Origin: Liopterus haemorrhoidalis
Lineage: Eukaryota > Arthropoda > Insecta > Coleoptera > Dytiscidae
DNA: 64,000 nt
NCBI GenBank assembly: GCA_963971575.1
Contig: OZ020611.1
Span: forward strand, 227,656,260 to 227,720,259
Reading direction: 5' to 3'
The translations under genes were made by a program, and so were the position numbers. Shown here piece by piece: positions 42,065 through 53,851 of the stretch (the first letter of the stretch is position 1; the number at the start of each line of letters is the position of its first letter). The notes under the pieces are model-generated. The model ran no database searches and was not told the origin of the DNA. It worked only from the letters and a program-made list of their open reading frames with translations.

Positions 42065-42940
42065 AGGGGATACGCATAAAATTTATATTTCCTTAAAACT
42101 ACATTTTTTTGATATGTTAATTTTAGTTATGTCACCTAACAAAACAAAAATCACATTTTAATTAATATTATAGCCAAATTTTTTAATTTAAATATTGTAA
42201 ATTTGAAATAAGCCGACCACGGCGCGAAGGTTGCCGAATAAATACGACTGAGACTGCTGGGATTTGACGTCACAGATACAGACTAAACATAATCTTTACG
42301 TGTGTATATTGTATTGTTCGAGAGTTTTGTATTTGTTTTTAAACAATTTTTCACGCATTTATCAAAATAATTTATAAAATGTATGTACTCAAATTAAAAT
42401 GGTCTTCACAAACATAAAGTTTACTTTTTTCTGAAATATCGGTTTTATTTCGCCTCATAGCTGTCAGCCACAAATTTCGCCTTTTCTGTTGTTTTTCGCC
42501 ATCAGGTAATGATATAAATTGTTTTTTTTTGGATTTCTATCGAACTATTTGTGCACATCGGTACTAAACAATATTTTCGACTATGTTTCGAAGTACTGGG
42601 GCCTGGATCTTCCATATTTTATATATTTTAATATAAAATTTAATTCGGTAAACATGTATAAATTGTGTTTATAGAACTAAACTTTATTTTAATTAAAATC
42701 ACTCTAACTTTACATAACCTATAAAAGTTATACAAGCAAATAAGTTCACGATATACTGTGTAGGCTATACGCAGTACACTTAGTTGGGGTATGACGTCAC
42801 ACGTCGTTTTCGCGCACTACATACATTTATGATTTTTTTAAGCCTTCAAATTAAAAAAAAAGAAATGCAAACCTGTTTTTTATGTTTATATGCAACAAGA
42901 GGAATATAATAAAAAAAATTAAAAAATCATGCCTATCCCT
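42065..42940 (+). mobile_element. Element E1 of a head-to-head pair
   Basis: Starts AGGGGATACGCATAAAATTT and ends with the complement of AGGGATAGGCATGATTTTTT, so its own ends are imperfect inverted repeats (AGGG(G)ATA(C/G)GCAT). It is 876 bp, non-coding, and contains two TGACGTCA palindromes (42265-42272 and 42792-42799). It interrupts the 3' tail of the Tigger-like element. The position equivalent to the E2 exon holds different sequence. Confidence 0.7.
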
Positions 42941-43136
42941 TATTATCACCTATAGATTGTTTTGCTTTACATTTCATATTTGGCATATAGCTTTTAAATG
43001 TATAATATACATATATTGTTGCTGTAAACGGTGTTTGCACTTTCTACTGTTCTTTTAGGTTATTTCTGTTAATTCTGACAATTTATGCCCCCATTAATCC
43101 AGATTAACGAAGCTCTACTGTTTTAAAAAGTTCAAT

Positions 43137-44068
43137 AGGGGATAGGCATGATTTTTTTTTTATTTTTTATTATATTCCTCTTGTTGCATATAAACATAAA
43201 AAACAGTTTTTAATTTTTTTTTGTTGTAATTTAAAGGCTTAAAAAAATCATAAATGTATGTAGCGCGCGAAAACGACGTGTGACGTCATACCCCTTCTAA
43301 CTGACGCATGACACTACTAGCTTACCGGCGTACTTAGTCTTTGTGAACTTATTTGTTTGTATAACTTTTATAGGTTATGTAAAGTTAGAGTGATTTTAAT
43401 TAAAATAAAGTTTAATTCTATAAAAACAATTTATACATGTTTACCGAATTAAATTTTATATTAAAATATATAACTTATATTGCAGTATTTCAATTATGCC
43501 TCTAACGTTTTGTAACTTCATGTAAACAATGTAGTAAAATTCTGACATCTAAATTACATAAATATTTACATTTTACAGAGTTGCAGCGTTTGTTTACATA
43601 AAGTTATAGAATATAAAATAAAAATTACTTTGACACCACGTATTTCTTCAGCACTGTAGCATTCATTATGTTTCATATATTCCATGAGCATAAATGCATC
43701 AATGTTGGGTAAATTATCACTCTGAGCCCTAACAAAATCTTTATCTGTCATTTTAATAATAAATGCGTGAAAAATTGTTTAAAAACAAATATAAAACTCT
43801 CGAACAATACAATACACACACGTGTAAAGATTATGTTGTAGCTGTATCTGTGATGTGAAACCCCTATCGTTTGACGTCATAGTCAGTCGTTTTACTCGAC
43901 AACCTTCGCTCCGTGGTCGGCTTATTTCAAATTTACAATATTTTAAATCAAAAATTTGGCTATAATATTAATTAAAATGTAATTTTTGTTTTGTTAGGTG
44001 ACATAACTAACATTAACATATCAAAATAATGTAGTTTTAAGGAAATACAAATTTTATGCGTATCCCCT
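43137..44068 (-). mobile_element. Element E2 of the pair, inverted relative to E1
   Basis: The minus strand starts AGGGGATACGCATAAAATTT at 44068 and ends at 43137 with the complement of AGGGGATAGGCATGATTTTT. About 320 bases at the outer side and 330 at the inner side align with E1 in reverse, forming a 2-kb near-palindrome with a 196-bp Tigger-derived spacer. It also has two TGACGTCA sites (43281-43288 and 43872-43879), and unlike E1 it keeps a putative first exon. No protein catalytic domain is inside, so it is a deletion derivative. Confidence 0.7.
43630..43751 (-). CDS. Putative first exon within E2
   Basis: From ATG at 43751 the minus strand encodes MTDKDFVRAQSDNLPNIDAF then MLMEYMKHNECYSAEEIRGV, followed by AAGTAATT, a usable splice donor (GT at 43629-43628). 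Reading past the donor enters an AT-rich tail. The exon follows the arm shared with E1 after a short AT-rich leader. The wording NLPNIDAFMLxEYMKxN resembles what I remember as the start of large multi-copy insect proteins with SWIM and YqaJ-like nuclease domains; I cannot verify this. It is a candidate, not a firm gene. Confidence 0.35.
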
Positions 44069-44071
44069 GTT

Positions 44072-44853
44072 CTGCTCTATTAAATCGCACCAAAAATCAA
44101 TTATCGCTAATTTTATGACATTTTGTATATTTAAAATGTTATGTACCGGTCACGTCAGGTTCTAAGAAACGTGAAATCCAAAATATATATGTTAAAAACT
44201 AAATTTGTTCTATTGATTGGGCGATACAATAAGCAGAGTACCTTATATAATAAGCAGAGAATAAACGCTTCAAAGACGTTGAATACTTCTCAATATGTCT
44301 GGAAACCATCTATTGTCAACAGAAATAGAATGGTTTCTGAACTTAAATAGCTCTCTAGATACACAATGCATTATTTGTAGTAATTCGGAAATTAGGTTGT
44401 GTTTGGTTCTGTAGCTTTGTTAATAAGATTTATTTGGATAGTACCAAAATGGAACAGTGGCATTTAAGCAGCTAAACATTTCATTTTATAAAATTTTCAA
44501 ATCATGCGAAGTTTTATAAAAACAATTCTAAGATTAGCGTCATAAAACTTTATTAATAAAAAATTAATTTCATTTAAATTATCACCTACGAAATAATGCT
44601 CTTCTGCGGGTACGCATCACTGACAACGCCTTTTCCATTTCGGGAAACACGTTTTGTAACATCTTTTTGGAGTCGCTTTTAGATCGTTTTGCCGATTTTT
44701 TTTACCTCTACAGTCCTTTTAATGAACTTTCAGTTTTAGGGAAAAAAAAAATCACAGGTTAACGCCGTGTAATTTTTTTCCTGGTGATTTTGATTGAAAC
44801 AAAAAATTTCGTTTAGTTTAGAAACAGATAAAATGTATGTGTATAAAAATAAA
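44072..44853. other. No gene recognised
   Basis: AT-rich. The 69-codon plus frame at 44141-44350 is basic and featureless. Confidence 0.4.
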
Positions 44854-44854
44854 A

Positions 44855-45168
44855 ATCTTTACTGTCTCCATCGTATTAATCTGTTAATGCTATTAATATT
44901 AATTAAATTATAAATTGGAGAACGATGAGGAAAACCGATTTCGAATAATTTCAATTTCGTTTTCGTTCTTGAAGAATAAAAAATGTGGTCCATGGTCTTT
45001 AAAAAAATTTGGTAATATCGTTATTTTATTTTCGATTTCGATTTGACCTCTTCCTTGGTAAAAATTGAATCGAAGAGTCCGGAATCGGTAGATTTGACTT
45101 GACTCCGACTCTCGACTCCGCCAAAAAGCTTCGACTCCTCGACTCCAAACTCATGAGTCCCCATACTT
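44855..45168. mobile_element. hAT copy H2, right end
   Basis: ATAAAAATCTTTACTGTCTC, TTTCAATTTCGTTTTCGTTC and CTTGGTAAAAATTGAATC match H1. The right end is rich in CGACTC and finishes ACTCATGAGTCCCCATACTT, the complement of a (CA)AGxATGGGGA-type terminus. Left end missing. Confidence 0.65.
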
Positions 45169-45213
45169 ATTCTGTTATGTCCCCATTATTCCTACTTATT
45201 CTGTTATGTCCCT
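45164..45213 (+). repeat. Direct repeat of 20 bases
   Basis: TACTTATTCTGTTATGTCCC occurs twice, about 30 bases apart, immediately at the end of H2. It may reflect a local slippage event at the insertion site. Confidence 0.75.
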
Positions 45214-45215
45214 AA

Positions 45216-46750
45216 CAGTCAATTGTCGATTTATATGGCTTAATACGCAAGCGTGGATAACCTTGTCGACTTAAGATATTGAAGATCTACCCGATCTATC
45301 ATAATACGCAGAACCCACTTTGTAACTGCGACAACTGAAGTACGGGATGTTTTAAATATACGCAACATATTTTATATGTTATAGCTGCTTGTATTTACAT
45401 AAAAAAGAAAAGAAAACCAAATGGCAGAAAGAATGGCTTGCATATAGAAAAGAATTTAAAATTGGTCCAACAACTCTATTTATTGAATAAACCACGCATG
45501 CTTTGAAGTTTTTTTAGAACTGTTTCCCTGCATGCTAGCGGATCTTTTATTTTAAACAACTCCAAAATGTCATCTAACGCAACATTTCTTTTTGTTTTAT
45601 TATGATAGTCTTCTTGTTTTATTTGTCAGAGACATTCATGTTCCTTATATTTTTCTATTACATCCAACACAAAATCTCGAGCAGCAGTCATATTTATTAA
45701 TTAATATCTAATTTATTAATATTAATTAACATCAGATTAATAACAACCAACTACAAGAGAGAGATATTGTGTGAGTGGTGTCTTTATCAAGACTGCGACA
45801 ATGGTTTTGATTGAGCATACAAATACACGATGAGTCCAATGCTTGACTCCACTCCATTCGGCTCTGGGTTTTGTCACCAAGGCAGGCCAAACAATGGAGC
45901 GATGACTCGGCGTCATAAATATTTGGCGTGCTAAATATCCAACTTGGCGGCTCAAGTCCACGAGTCCATCCGAGTTCCACCACACATGGTGAGTTTTTGG
46001 ATCGACGGGGGGCCAATTCGACTGATGGATCACTCGGGGGGCATATAGAAACTTTCGAGTTTTGAACTTATCGTTGTATTCTAAGAGTATCATAGAGAGA
46101 ACACGGGTTTAACTAGACGATCCTCGACAAAATGGGAAACGATCCAGAAATACTGCTTGCACACCCACATGCGAGGCCCCTGATATCTATCTAGTCACTA
46201 TTTCCTCTCTCTTCTTACTAGCTTATGCGCAACGCACGCAGTTCGCATATTGTTTTATCAAATTTTGTAGTTAACGCATATACATCCGACTATCGGCATC
46301 GTTAATGTTTTGTTGAAGTCTCTTGCTCAAATATTTGCTGTAACGATATAATTTAAACCTAGTTTATTGTTAGTGTGATATATTTCCTGTGGGTGTGAGT
46401 GACAAAGGGCTAATGCAATATACCTGCACTTCTAACATTAATGAGCTCTAACTTCGCTATACTTGGCTCTATGATATTGTTGTCGGTTTTGCTCTAACAC
46501 TTAATTGGATCTAAAATTATTAACACTCGTATAAGTACTTTAGTTCCTGTAATTTTAACTGCTCACTTCTGATGTCTTAAATGTGTTTCGTGTAAGAAAG
46601 TTAATCTTTGTTAAAAAGATTTCAGACGAAATAAATCTTATTACGGATGTGAATTAAGATTAGAGAAATGTAAAAAATGTAATTTTCTCTTCTGTACAGA
46701 TAATGGCGCGTTAGATAGAATTGTATAAAAATGGTTGTGAAGGATGATTT
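45216..46750. other. No gene recognised; two overlapping minus frames
   Basis: The minus strand has two overlapping open frames (45732-46016 and 45737-46093) of 94 and 118 codons in a locally GC-richer patch. I see no domain; open frames in two registers of the same strand argue for composition rather than coding. The rest is AT-rich spacer. Confidence 0.4.
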
Positions 46751-46756
46751 TTCTTA

Positions 46757-47690
46757 CATTTCAGGGTTTTGTAGGTATTAAATATTTACAATAAAAAAAA
46801 AAAAAAACAAAAAAACAATTCCTATCGCGCCATAACTCAAAGCGCACTCTTCCGGTTCCCAGATGGTTAGTAAAAGTGTGGATGAAAAAGTTTTTTTGGC
46901 AATTTTTTTGCAGAAATGGCTCAACATAAAATGATGTTTTTTAAATAATTTTTCTTCGTTAATCTTGCAAAGAGAAAATAATTTGTCAAATATTCGGGGT
47001 ATACTATTTCGGTGCACATCAATGTACATGATCCCTCCCCAAGAAAAAAATTTTGGTTTTTGATCCCACTAAATAATAAGGTGGTTCCGTTAGGGAGAAA
47101 AATCGATTTAGTACATTTTTTTAAAAAATAGCACTAAAATAAAAGAGTTTTTTTAAAATTAATGTTCGGTTCTTTATCTACGCTTAAAGAGCTTTGGTTT
47201 ATTCAACGGTACAAAAAAAAAACGATATTTTTCGATAAAATAATTCTGTTCATTAAAAAAAGTATATTTTTTAAAAATTTATTGTGTGGTATTAAAAGAA
47301 AGCTCTTAGATCAAGGAACGAAAAGTAGTTTTTTTTTTTTAATTTCTTTATTTTAACATGTTTTTTGCCAAAAATGTTCTTAAAAGACTTGTCCCACACC
47401 CTAAACTTCAAGGGGATAAACTAAAAATCTGAAAAAATTCTGAACAATGTACATTAGTGTGAACCGGAATTATACAACAGGATTTTTTGATCAGATTATA
47501 TTTAAAGAAGATACCGCATTTTTTATGATTTTCCAAAAAAAAATTTTTTTGACTTATGGCTAAATGGCTAAAAAAGTTATGGATCTTTTGTATTTATGGC
47601 TATGGTAGTGAACATTTTCTTTTGAAATTTAATAAAACAGTTGAGAATCGATGTGTGAAAAATCACACTTTACATCAATTTTTTTAATGA
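46757..47690. repeat. Rearranged A-family fragments
   Basis: A minus-oriented piece begins TTTCAGGGTTTTGTAGGTAT (46758) and reaches the ATGTACATTGATGTGCACCG-like block near 47030. A plus-oriented piece runs from about 47260 through TGTCCCACACCCTAAACTTC, AATGTACATTAGTGTGAACC and the end hairpin TGTGAAAAATCACACTTTAC. The two pieces lie end to end. Confidence 0.55.
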
Positions 47691-47691
47691 T

Positions 47692-49080
47692 TGCCTCTCC
47701 CTAGATTGAATATATCGAGATGTCCAGCAGTTTTTGCGTCAGACTCAGACAAAGCTACAAACAGACGGAATTTTCTGAATTTCTTTCGGAATTTGGATAC
47801 TTATTGTCTTATAATGACGTGAAACGTGTAGAAGCCAAGTTTGAAGACGAAAAGAAACAGATATGACCTCCAATTTTATTTATATAGAATTTTAGAAAAT
47901 GTAGATAATATTTTCATTTTGCTGCGGACGTCATATCTCTAGATATCTGCATTTTCCGGTGCGCGCTTATTTATGAGATTTAGATTTTAGACAAATCTGT
48001 GCTGCCATCTATGGCTATTAGAGCCTTTGACATACACCGCGCTTTGTAGAGCGGAAGTATAGACTTACCTCATAGACGAAACTTGATTTCATTGCGCCCC
48101 TCGGCAACTGAACATATTGCGCCCTTTTACTTCACATTTTGCCCCTCTCTCCTCGTTCGCGGGGACTTCGGGTGCATATATCCACCCCTGGCTTACCTAT
48201 AATCTCTAACTCCTCGCTGTTTCATTACAAAGTTTCTCTAATTTTCTCTCAAAGCCAAGTTCTTAATACTACTAAATATTATATACTAATTAACTATACT
48301 ATAATAGTAATCATCACGTTCTAATTATTCCCATCTGTATTAACTCGGACTTAACGCGAAGATCCTTTAATTTTTAATCCCAAATCTTCGGTTCATCCCC
48401 TTCTAAACAGTGAATTATTTATTTTTCAATTAATACCTGACATTCTCTATCCCTTTTTACAACATATAATGTTTATTCGGTAAAGTGGGATAGAATACAC
48501 TTTGAATACAAATAAGCGGATATGAAAACTCGGTTTTGTTTTTGCAAAAATTCTAAGGAAAATTTAAAGTGAGTCACGTTCTGAATTTATGATATAAAAC
48601 ATGCTAGATGGAAATTGCATTTGGGTTTTATATTTGAATATTGCAGTGGTTTATTGTTGGATATTATGGAATAGATATGGAAGATGAAATAGTTTTGAAA
48701 ATATTATTGTGTAACAAAGCTTATTTTTCAGTCAAGTAATGGATTGCGTTTTATTCAAGTCTCGGACATGATTTGGTTAGTAAAATTCTTTTACGATAAC
48801 TATGAAATGACGTATACTCTATCTCTGAAAACCTGATAGTAATAAATCATTTTGTCAGGCAGTTACCAGTGCACATTTTAAACACGTTTAAATTGGTTCT
48901 GTGTATTTCTATATTACTATTTATCATTTTATTAAACGCACGCCTGTGACAATATTTATCATATCATTAAACACACCCTTGTGACTATATTTTTCCTCAA
49001 AATTTTACGGTCAAAATTTTATTGCCTATTGTGTTTAACCCTAGTTCGTATTCCCATATAATATGTGCGGCACACTCGGT
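47692..49080. other. No gene recognised
   Basis: A patch at 48090-48190 contains TGCGCCC and TTGCCCC phrases that look like a decayed terminal region. No coding support. Confidence 0.4.
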
Positions 49081-49082
49081 GA

Positions 49083-50060
49083 AAATTGATGTGAAGTGTG
49101 AATTTTCACACATTTCTGGGTTTTGCAGGTATTTAGTAACTGAATGATGATTATCTGGCATGCCAAAACAAATTTTATGTCAAAATATTTTTTTATGAAT
49201 TTTAATTCGAATGTTTTATACCATTATTTAAGTTTCTAAATATGTGCAGTATTTTTTTTATATAGCAAGGTTCATTAAGATTTTGAAAATTGCGCCTATG
49301 GCTTCCATTGGTTGCTTAAATCATAAGCCCCGCCATCTGATTTCGTCAAACAGAATTAAATTATAATTTCAACACTTAGTTATTAAATTTACGCTTTTAA
49401 AAATTAAATGCAACATTTACCAAAATATAACTAGAATTTTGACAAAATAATTTAAACAAAATAAAAATGCAAAAAAAAAACAAAAAATAAAATTAATGGT
49501 TTTGAACTCTAGTTTACAAATTACAGAGCGCACGACAAAACCAACTACGCTACTAGAGCTACTGATCTGGTGTGTTACATAGCGAATTAAATATTTAACA
49601 TATTTTAGTTGAAAACGCAAAAAATGCGTTATTTTCCGAAAACATAATCTGATCAAAAATTCCTGTTGTACTATTCCGGTTCATACAAATGTACATTACT
49701 TAGAATTTTTTCAGATTTTTAGTTTAAACCATCTGGGCACAATTTTGGCAAAAATCGCATCAAAATAAATTATTTCGCAAAAATAAAATTTTGATCGTTA
49801 ATCCACGTACTAAGGGCTTTCATTTGATACCCTATTGAGAATTTAAAATTTTTTTTTTTTTTTTTGGGAGCACATATTTGTTTATATTTTCGGAAGATAT
49901 GTTTTTTAGATGTTTTAGTATTTTTTTTATGTGCGGGTCAAAGAGTTGTATAAGCATGCTCTCTAGGTTTAGCCGTTTGGCTACAATTTTTACCGAACAG
50001 ACAGACAGACGACAAAATGACGGTATAAGGGTTTTTTGGTCATACCTACAAAACCCTAAA
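49083..50060 (-). mobile_element. A-family copy A10, full length
   Basis: Minus strand: TTTAGGGTTTTGTAGGTATG at the start, three GTCT units, GTAGCCAAACGGCTAAACC, a tRNA-like module at 49497-49570, AAGCGTAAATTTAATAAC, GAAGCCATAGGCGCAATTTT and the hairpin end TGTGAAAATTCACACTTCAC. Confidence 0.85.
49497..49570 (-). repeat. tRNA-like module inside A10
   Basis: Minus strand: AGCTCTAGTAGCGTAGTTGG (A-box), CTGTAATTTGTAAACTAGAG and a degraded B-box AGTTCAAAACC. Same module type as A4 and A11. Confidence 0.55.
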
Positions 50061-50061
50061 C

Positions 50062-51250
50062 ATGAATAAGATTGCATTTTGATAAATTGATTTATTCTGT
50101 TTTCTTTTTTATGAATTTTGACAAAAAAAAAAAAAAAAATACAAAAAAAATATTTTTATACATTTATTATCATGCATTCCCACATTTGCAGTCAGTTCAA
50201 TATTTAAGTACCCTGCATTATCTAATTTTGCATTAAAACATCCCTACGGATAGTACTGCCTACGATTATTTTGAACTTCCTTACTTGAGTGGGGGAGATC
50301 TCCCGCACTTTTTCATTTAGCACTACACCACTGCCTTTGCCAACACCGTATTAATATAATATAAATTTCAACTTATTCTGGGAGTCGTATCACAATTGTA
50401 TTCATAAAATAAAAATGCGAGTTGTGTACTGCCCACATCTTAACCACCAGTAACCATGAAGGATCCATTAAAAGAATTTCTTCAGCCACAATTTGGTAAA
50501 ATTATATCTAGTAATTTCCGGAACAACTTTACCTAGAAACTTATAATTGTATTCAAGAGTAAAACTGTATTCTAGGAAACAAATAAGACGCTGTTAAGGT
50601 GACAGATGAACAGTTTTAAAAGTACGCCAGCCTGCATAAGCAGAGATAAGATAGCGTGAATATGCAGTGAGTTTCCGGTAAAAGAGCGTACTTCACTTCG
50701 CTTGCCTTCACCACTTGATACAGATAAGATGAATACGTTGAAATACTAAAATAAGTAAAATTCTTTACGTGTTTTACAGTAACTTAACAGTATATGATAC
50801 TTATGTTAAAATTAGTGGAAATTCTTTGAATAACTACCACAGAAGTTCTAGTCTAGAAGATTACGAGTAATGTTGGCGACAAAAACCCTAAGAGATTTGT
50901 AAAAATATTTCCGTTATGATTTATATCAGCGAACCAAATCAGTTTGGTAATGGTTTTTTGTTAAGCTTTCCTCCGCAACATGTAATTTGAACTAATGTGC
51001 ATATTTTCATGTCAGAAAAAGATAAAATATATAGTCTCTTAGGGGAGAGTTGCCTAATTTCTTTGTTAGTAATTGTAATCTATCCTGAGTTCAGGGACGT
51101 AGCCAGGGGGGCATAGGGGGCATTTGCCCCCTCCCCAGGATAGTTTACCTTATATAAAATATAATTTAGGTTGTTAGAAGTTTTCTTCACCGGAGGTGAA
51201 GAAAATTTATAAATTTACCAGACTTTTATTATTTAATATACTACAAAAGA
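50062..51250. other. No gene recognised; possible hAT end
   Basis: At 51093 CAGGGACGTAGCCAGGGGGG resembles a hAT terminus, and the following GGGGGCATTTGCCCCC can fold. The partner end was not located. Confidence 0.4.
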
Positions 51251-51257
51251 CCTAGAA

Positions 51258-52623
51258 CAGGGGTCGGCAACCTGCGGCTCTTTTAGAAAATTTTGTAGCT
51301 CTGAAAATTGGCTGGTTTTTATTTTAATATAATCTATTTTTTAATTTTCAACTTTCTGCCTGTACTATACAGGTTTTGAATTTTTCAGAATATTTTACGG
51401 TGCAATTCACGCCCGGTAATTCCCCGAGCTACTGCATATTCCCTTTTAGAAGAAGTTATTTGTTTCGAAAAAAAGTTATCTGTATTTGTGAATGATTTAC
51501 GTGCAAAAACATTTTTACATTTTATTAATTTACAAAAACATGTTATTACTGCAATTTTTTTTTTTTTCACAAACTATTGTTAACATGCAAGAAGCTTTTC
51601 GAGATAGATTTAAAGAGTTTAGAAAATATAAAGCTACACTAGCTTTTTTGACAAAACCAACTGAAATAGATATGTAGCAATTACATTTATCACCTTCAAT
51701 TAGTGGATTTGAAATCCAAAGGTTTATGGAATTACATATTCTTAAAACTTAATTCTGAGCTGGAAAATTTAGAAAGAAAAAAGTGAATTTTATCTTCCCA
51801 GCATAAGTGGACCGAAATTTGCAATCTTCAAAATGTAGATAAAGTTCTTTTCGAAGCTTGGAACCGTCTTCCAGAATCGTTCAATCTTTTAAAAAATTAT
51901 GCTTTTGGGCTAGTAACAATTTTCGGATCCACATATTACTGTAAGCAAATCTTTTCACATATGAAATTAATAAAGAGTCAGTTAAGAAGTAATCTTACTG
52001 ACCTGAAACTAGAGTGCTGCCATAAGTTAAAGATTACTGAATATTCACCAAGTATTGAAGCCCATTAAAAAAATTATTATATTGTAATATACTGGCAACT
52101 ACAATAGGTATTACAAACTAAATGTAAGAGAACTGTCATCCAAAACTACCTCCGGTCAAATTTTTGGTTTACAGGTCTGTACTTTTCAGTCGTACCAACA
52201 CCAACTTTTTAGTTTTTGTTTACAACTTAACTTTTAGTAGTTTATTAAGTTGATAAGAAGTTTATTTAGATCATATAATTAAATATAAACTTAGCATAAT
52301 TAAACAATATTTATAAATTAGTTTACTATAGCCAAATTGTTGTCTGTCATCTGAACCTAAAATTTTTTAAGTTGGCAATGAAAAGTAATAAGAGATGGAA
52401 GATATAAAATATATCACTGTCTCTTATTTTTTCCCCCACTATATTCTGTAGTATCAAAAGTTGAAATGACGTCAGAGTTGGATAGTATTCAAAAAAGTAT
52501 AATGTAGAATGGACTTTAGATGATAAGCTTGTCTTCACCTTGAGAGGACAACGGTCGTCGCCGCGCAACTTGTTGCCGCACATGACGGCCAGTGCTGGTA
52601 GCTGAAAAGGTTGAGAACCACTA
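51258..52623 (+). mobile_element. hAT element (GTF2IRD2-like) with 8-bp duplication
   Basis: Left terminus CAGGGGTCGGCAACCTGCGG, right terminus read inward TAGTGGTTCTCAACCTTTTC. Flanks ACCTAGAA (51250-51257) and ACTTAGAA (52624-52631) form an 8-base duplication with one mismatch. The two termini share the hAT pattern CAGnGGTnnnCAACC. The interior carries transposase remnants. Confidence 0.8.
51580..52068 (+). pseudogene. hAT transposase remnant, C-terminal part
   Basis: Plus frames read MQEAFRDRFKEFRKYKATLA, LSPSISGFEIQRFMELH-like sequence after a stop, then from about 51829 an 80-codon open segment without an ATG: NVDKVLFEAWNRLPESFNLL, YAFGLVTIFGSTYYCKQIFS, HMKLIKSQLRSNLTDLKLEC and ITEYSPSIEAH before a stop. 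'FGSTYxCExxFSxMxxxKSxxRSxLTDxxL' is the hAT dimerisation (hATC) motif, and REEFxxRFxDFRKYK is the preceding block in GTF2IRD2/ZMYM-like proteins. BED finger and DDE core are missing or decayed. Confidence 0.75.
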
Positions 52624-52631
52624 ACTTAGAA

Positions 52632-53143
52632 CGATGTTTGCTAATTTTAGTTACTTTTTGTATGATAATGTGCTCAACCAATACAACTCTATATTAGAAA
52701 ATTATGAAATATCATAATTTCATCGTATCATGCAGTATGGTCTGATTCTATCATCTTGTATGCTATATTTGTTTCATGTAGTGTCTGGTTATTTTCCCAG
52801 GCATCTATGTTGAAACAACCGAGTAATTTGTGTTTGGTCTAAATGGGCTGGCCACGCCCACCCCCCGACTAAATGAGGACGATTAGGGTAACAGAATGAA
52901 ATGAATTGTGCAGTTCTTTGACTTTCGTTCCTCTGATTTCATTCCCTTTGTTAAAAATGTTTACATTACACAACATGTGTTCAACATTTAAACGATAATT
53001 GAAAAGTTTTTGAATAGCTCAACCTTTTGTGTTTTATGAGGCATAAATTTTTGGGAATTTTCAACAATGATGTCAGAATAAGAAACTTGAAAAGACTTGT
53101 ATTTTATTTACGAAAATAATCACGTATTTTTAAAATTAAAATT
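52632..53143. other. No gene recognised
   Basis: AT-rich with one GC patch (about 52845-52870). No supported feature. Confidence 0.45.
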
Positions 53144-53151
53144 CTCTATAG

Positions 53152-53333
53152 CAGCGATTCCCAAACTGTGCTCCGCGGCGCCCTGGGGCGCCGCAGGTGG
53201 GTAACAAGGGTGCTCCGAAAATTTTCCAATATTCCTCCAACTGCGTTAGTTAGACCAGTTTTTACTTGGAGCGCCGCGGAAAAATTCTTATACTTTAAGG
53301 GCGCCGGGAACCGAAAAAGTTTGGGTACTACTG
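53152..53333. mobile_element. hAT miniature element
   Basis: Left end CAGCGATTCCCAAACTGTGC and right end read inward CAGTAGTACCCAAACTTTTT. Both ends carry GGCGCC/GCGCCG subterminal motifs. Flanks CTCTATAG and GGTTATAG match in the last five of eight bases, consistent with an old 8-base duplication. About 182 bp, non-coding. Confidence 0.65.
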
Positions 53334-53339
53334 GGTTAT

Positions 53340-53850
53340 AGGCATCTAAAAATCTCCGTAGTTTATTTAGTATAGAAAAAATTTGGGGCTTTAATCGTTT
53401 AACGCGTTTTGAGAACACGACATTTTTTAATGGTATAATTTACATTATTTGTGAAAATTGTAAATTAAAAAAAGCACAACTCAAAAACGGTTTTAGACAG
53501 CGACCTCCCGTTATAATTTTTGGATTCTCCGTAGTTTATTTAATCCAGAAAAAAATTGGGGCTTTAATCATTTAACGCGTTACGAGATTAGGACAATTTT
53601 TAATGGTATAATTTACATTATTTGTGAAAATTGTGAATTGAAAAAAGTAAAAAACAGTTTGAGATAGCGATTTGCGGTTGAAATTTTTGGATTCTATGTA
53701 ATTTATTTAGTCTGTAAATAATTTTAATCGTTTAATGCGTTTTGAGATTATGACAAATATTTTTAATAGCATAATTTACATTATTTGTGAAAATTGTGAA
53801 TAAAAAAAAAAAAAATACAACTCAAATAACGGTTAGAGAAAATGATGACG
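53340..53850 (+). repeat. ~170-bp tandem repeat, three units
   Basis: TACATTATTTGTGAAAATTG recurs at 53441, 53614 and 53777, and GTAGTTTATTTA plus TTAATCGTTTAACGCGTT-like phrases recur in the same register. Unit lengths are about 173 and 163 bases. The hAT miniature element abuts the first unit. Confidence 0.8.
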
Positions 53851-53851
53851 A

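Larger units (their letters stand above)
41570..43120 (+). mobile_element. Tigger/jerky-like element remnant, 3' part
   Basis: The right terminus read inward is CAGTAGAGCTTCGTTAATCT then GGATTAATGGGGGCA (43120 leftward), the kind of CAGTAGAGyyTCG(A/T)TTA end seen in insect Tigger-like elements. The C-terminal coding remnant is at 41600-42060 in the matching orientation. Between them sits a later insertion (42065-42940). The left end is not found. Confidence 0.55.

Noticed and set aside
45732..46093. Two overlapping minus-strand frames of 94 and 118 codons
   Set aside because: No recognisable domain, and both registers are open over the same DNA, which points to composition. RNA evidence would be needed to revisit.
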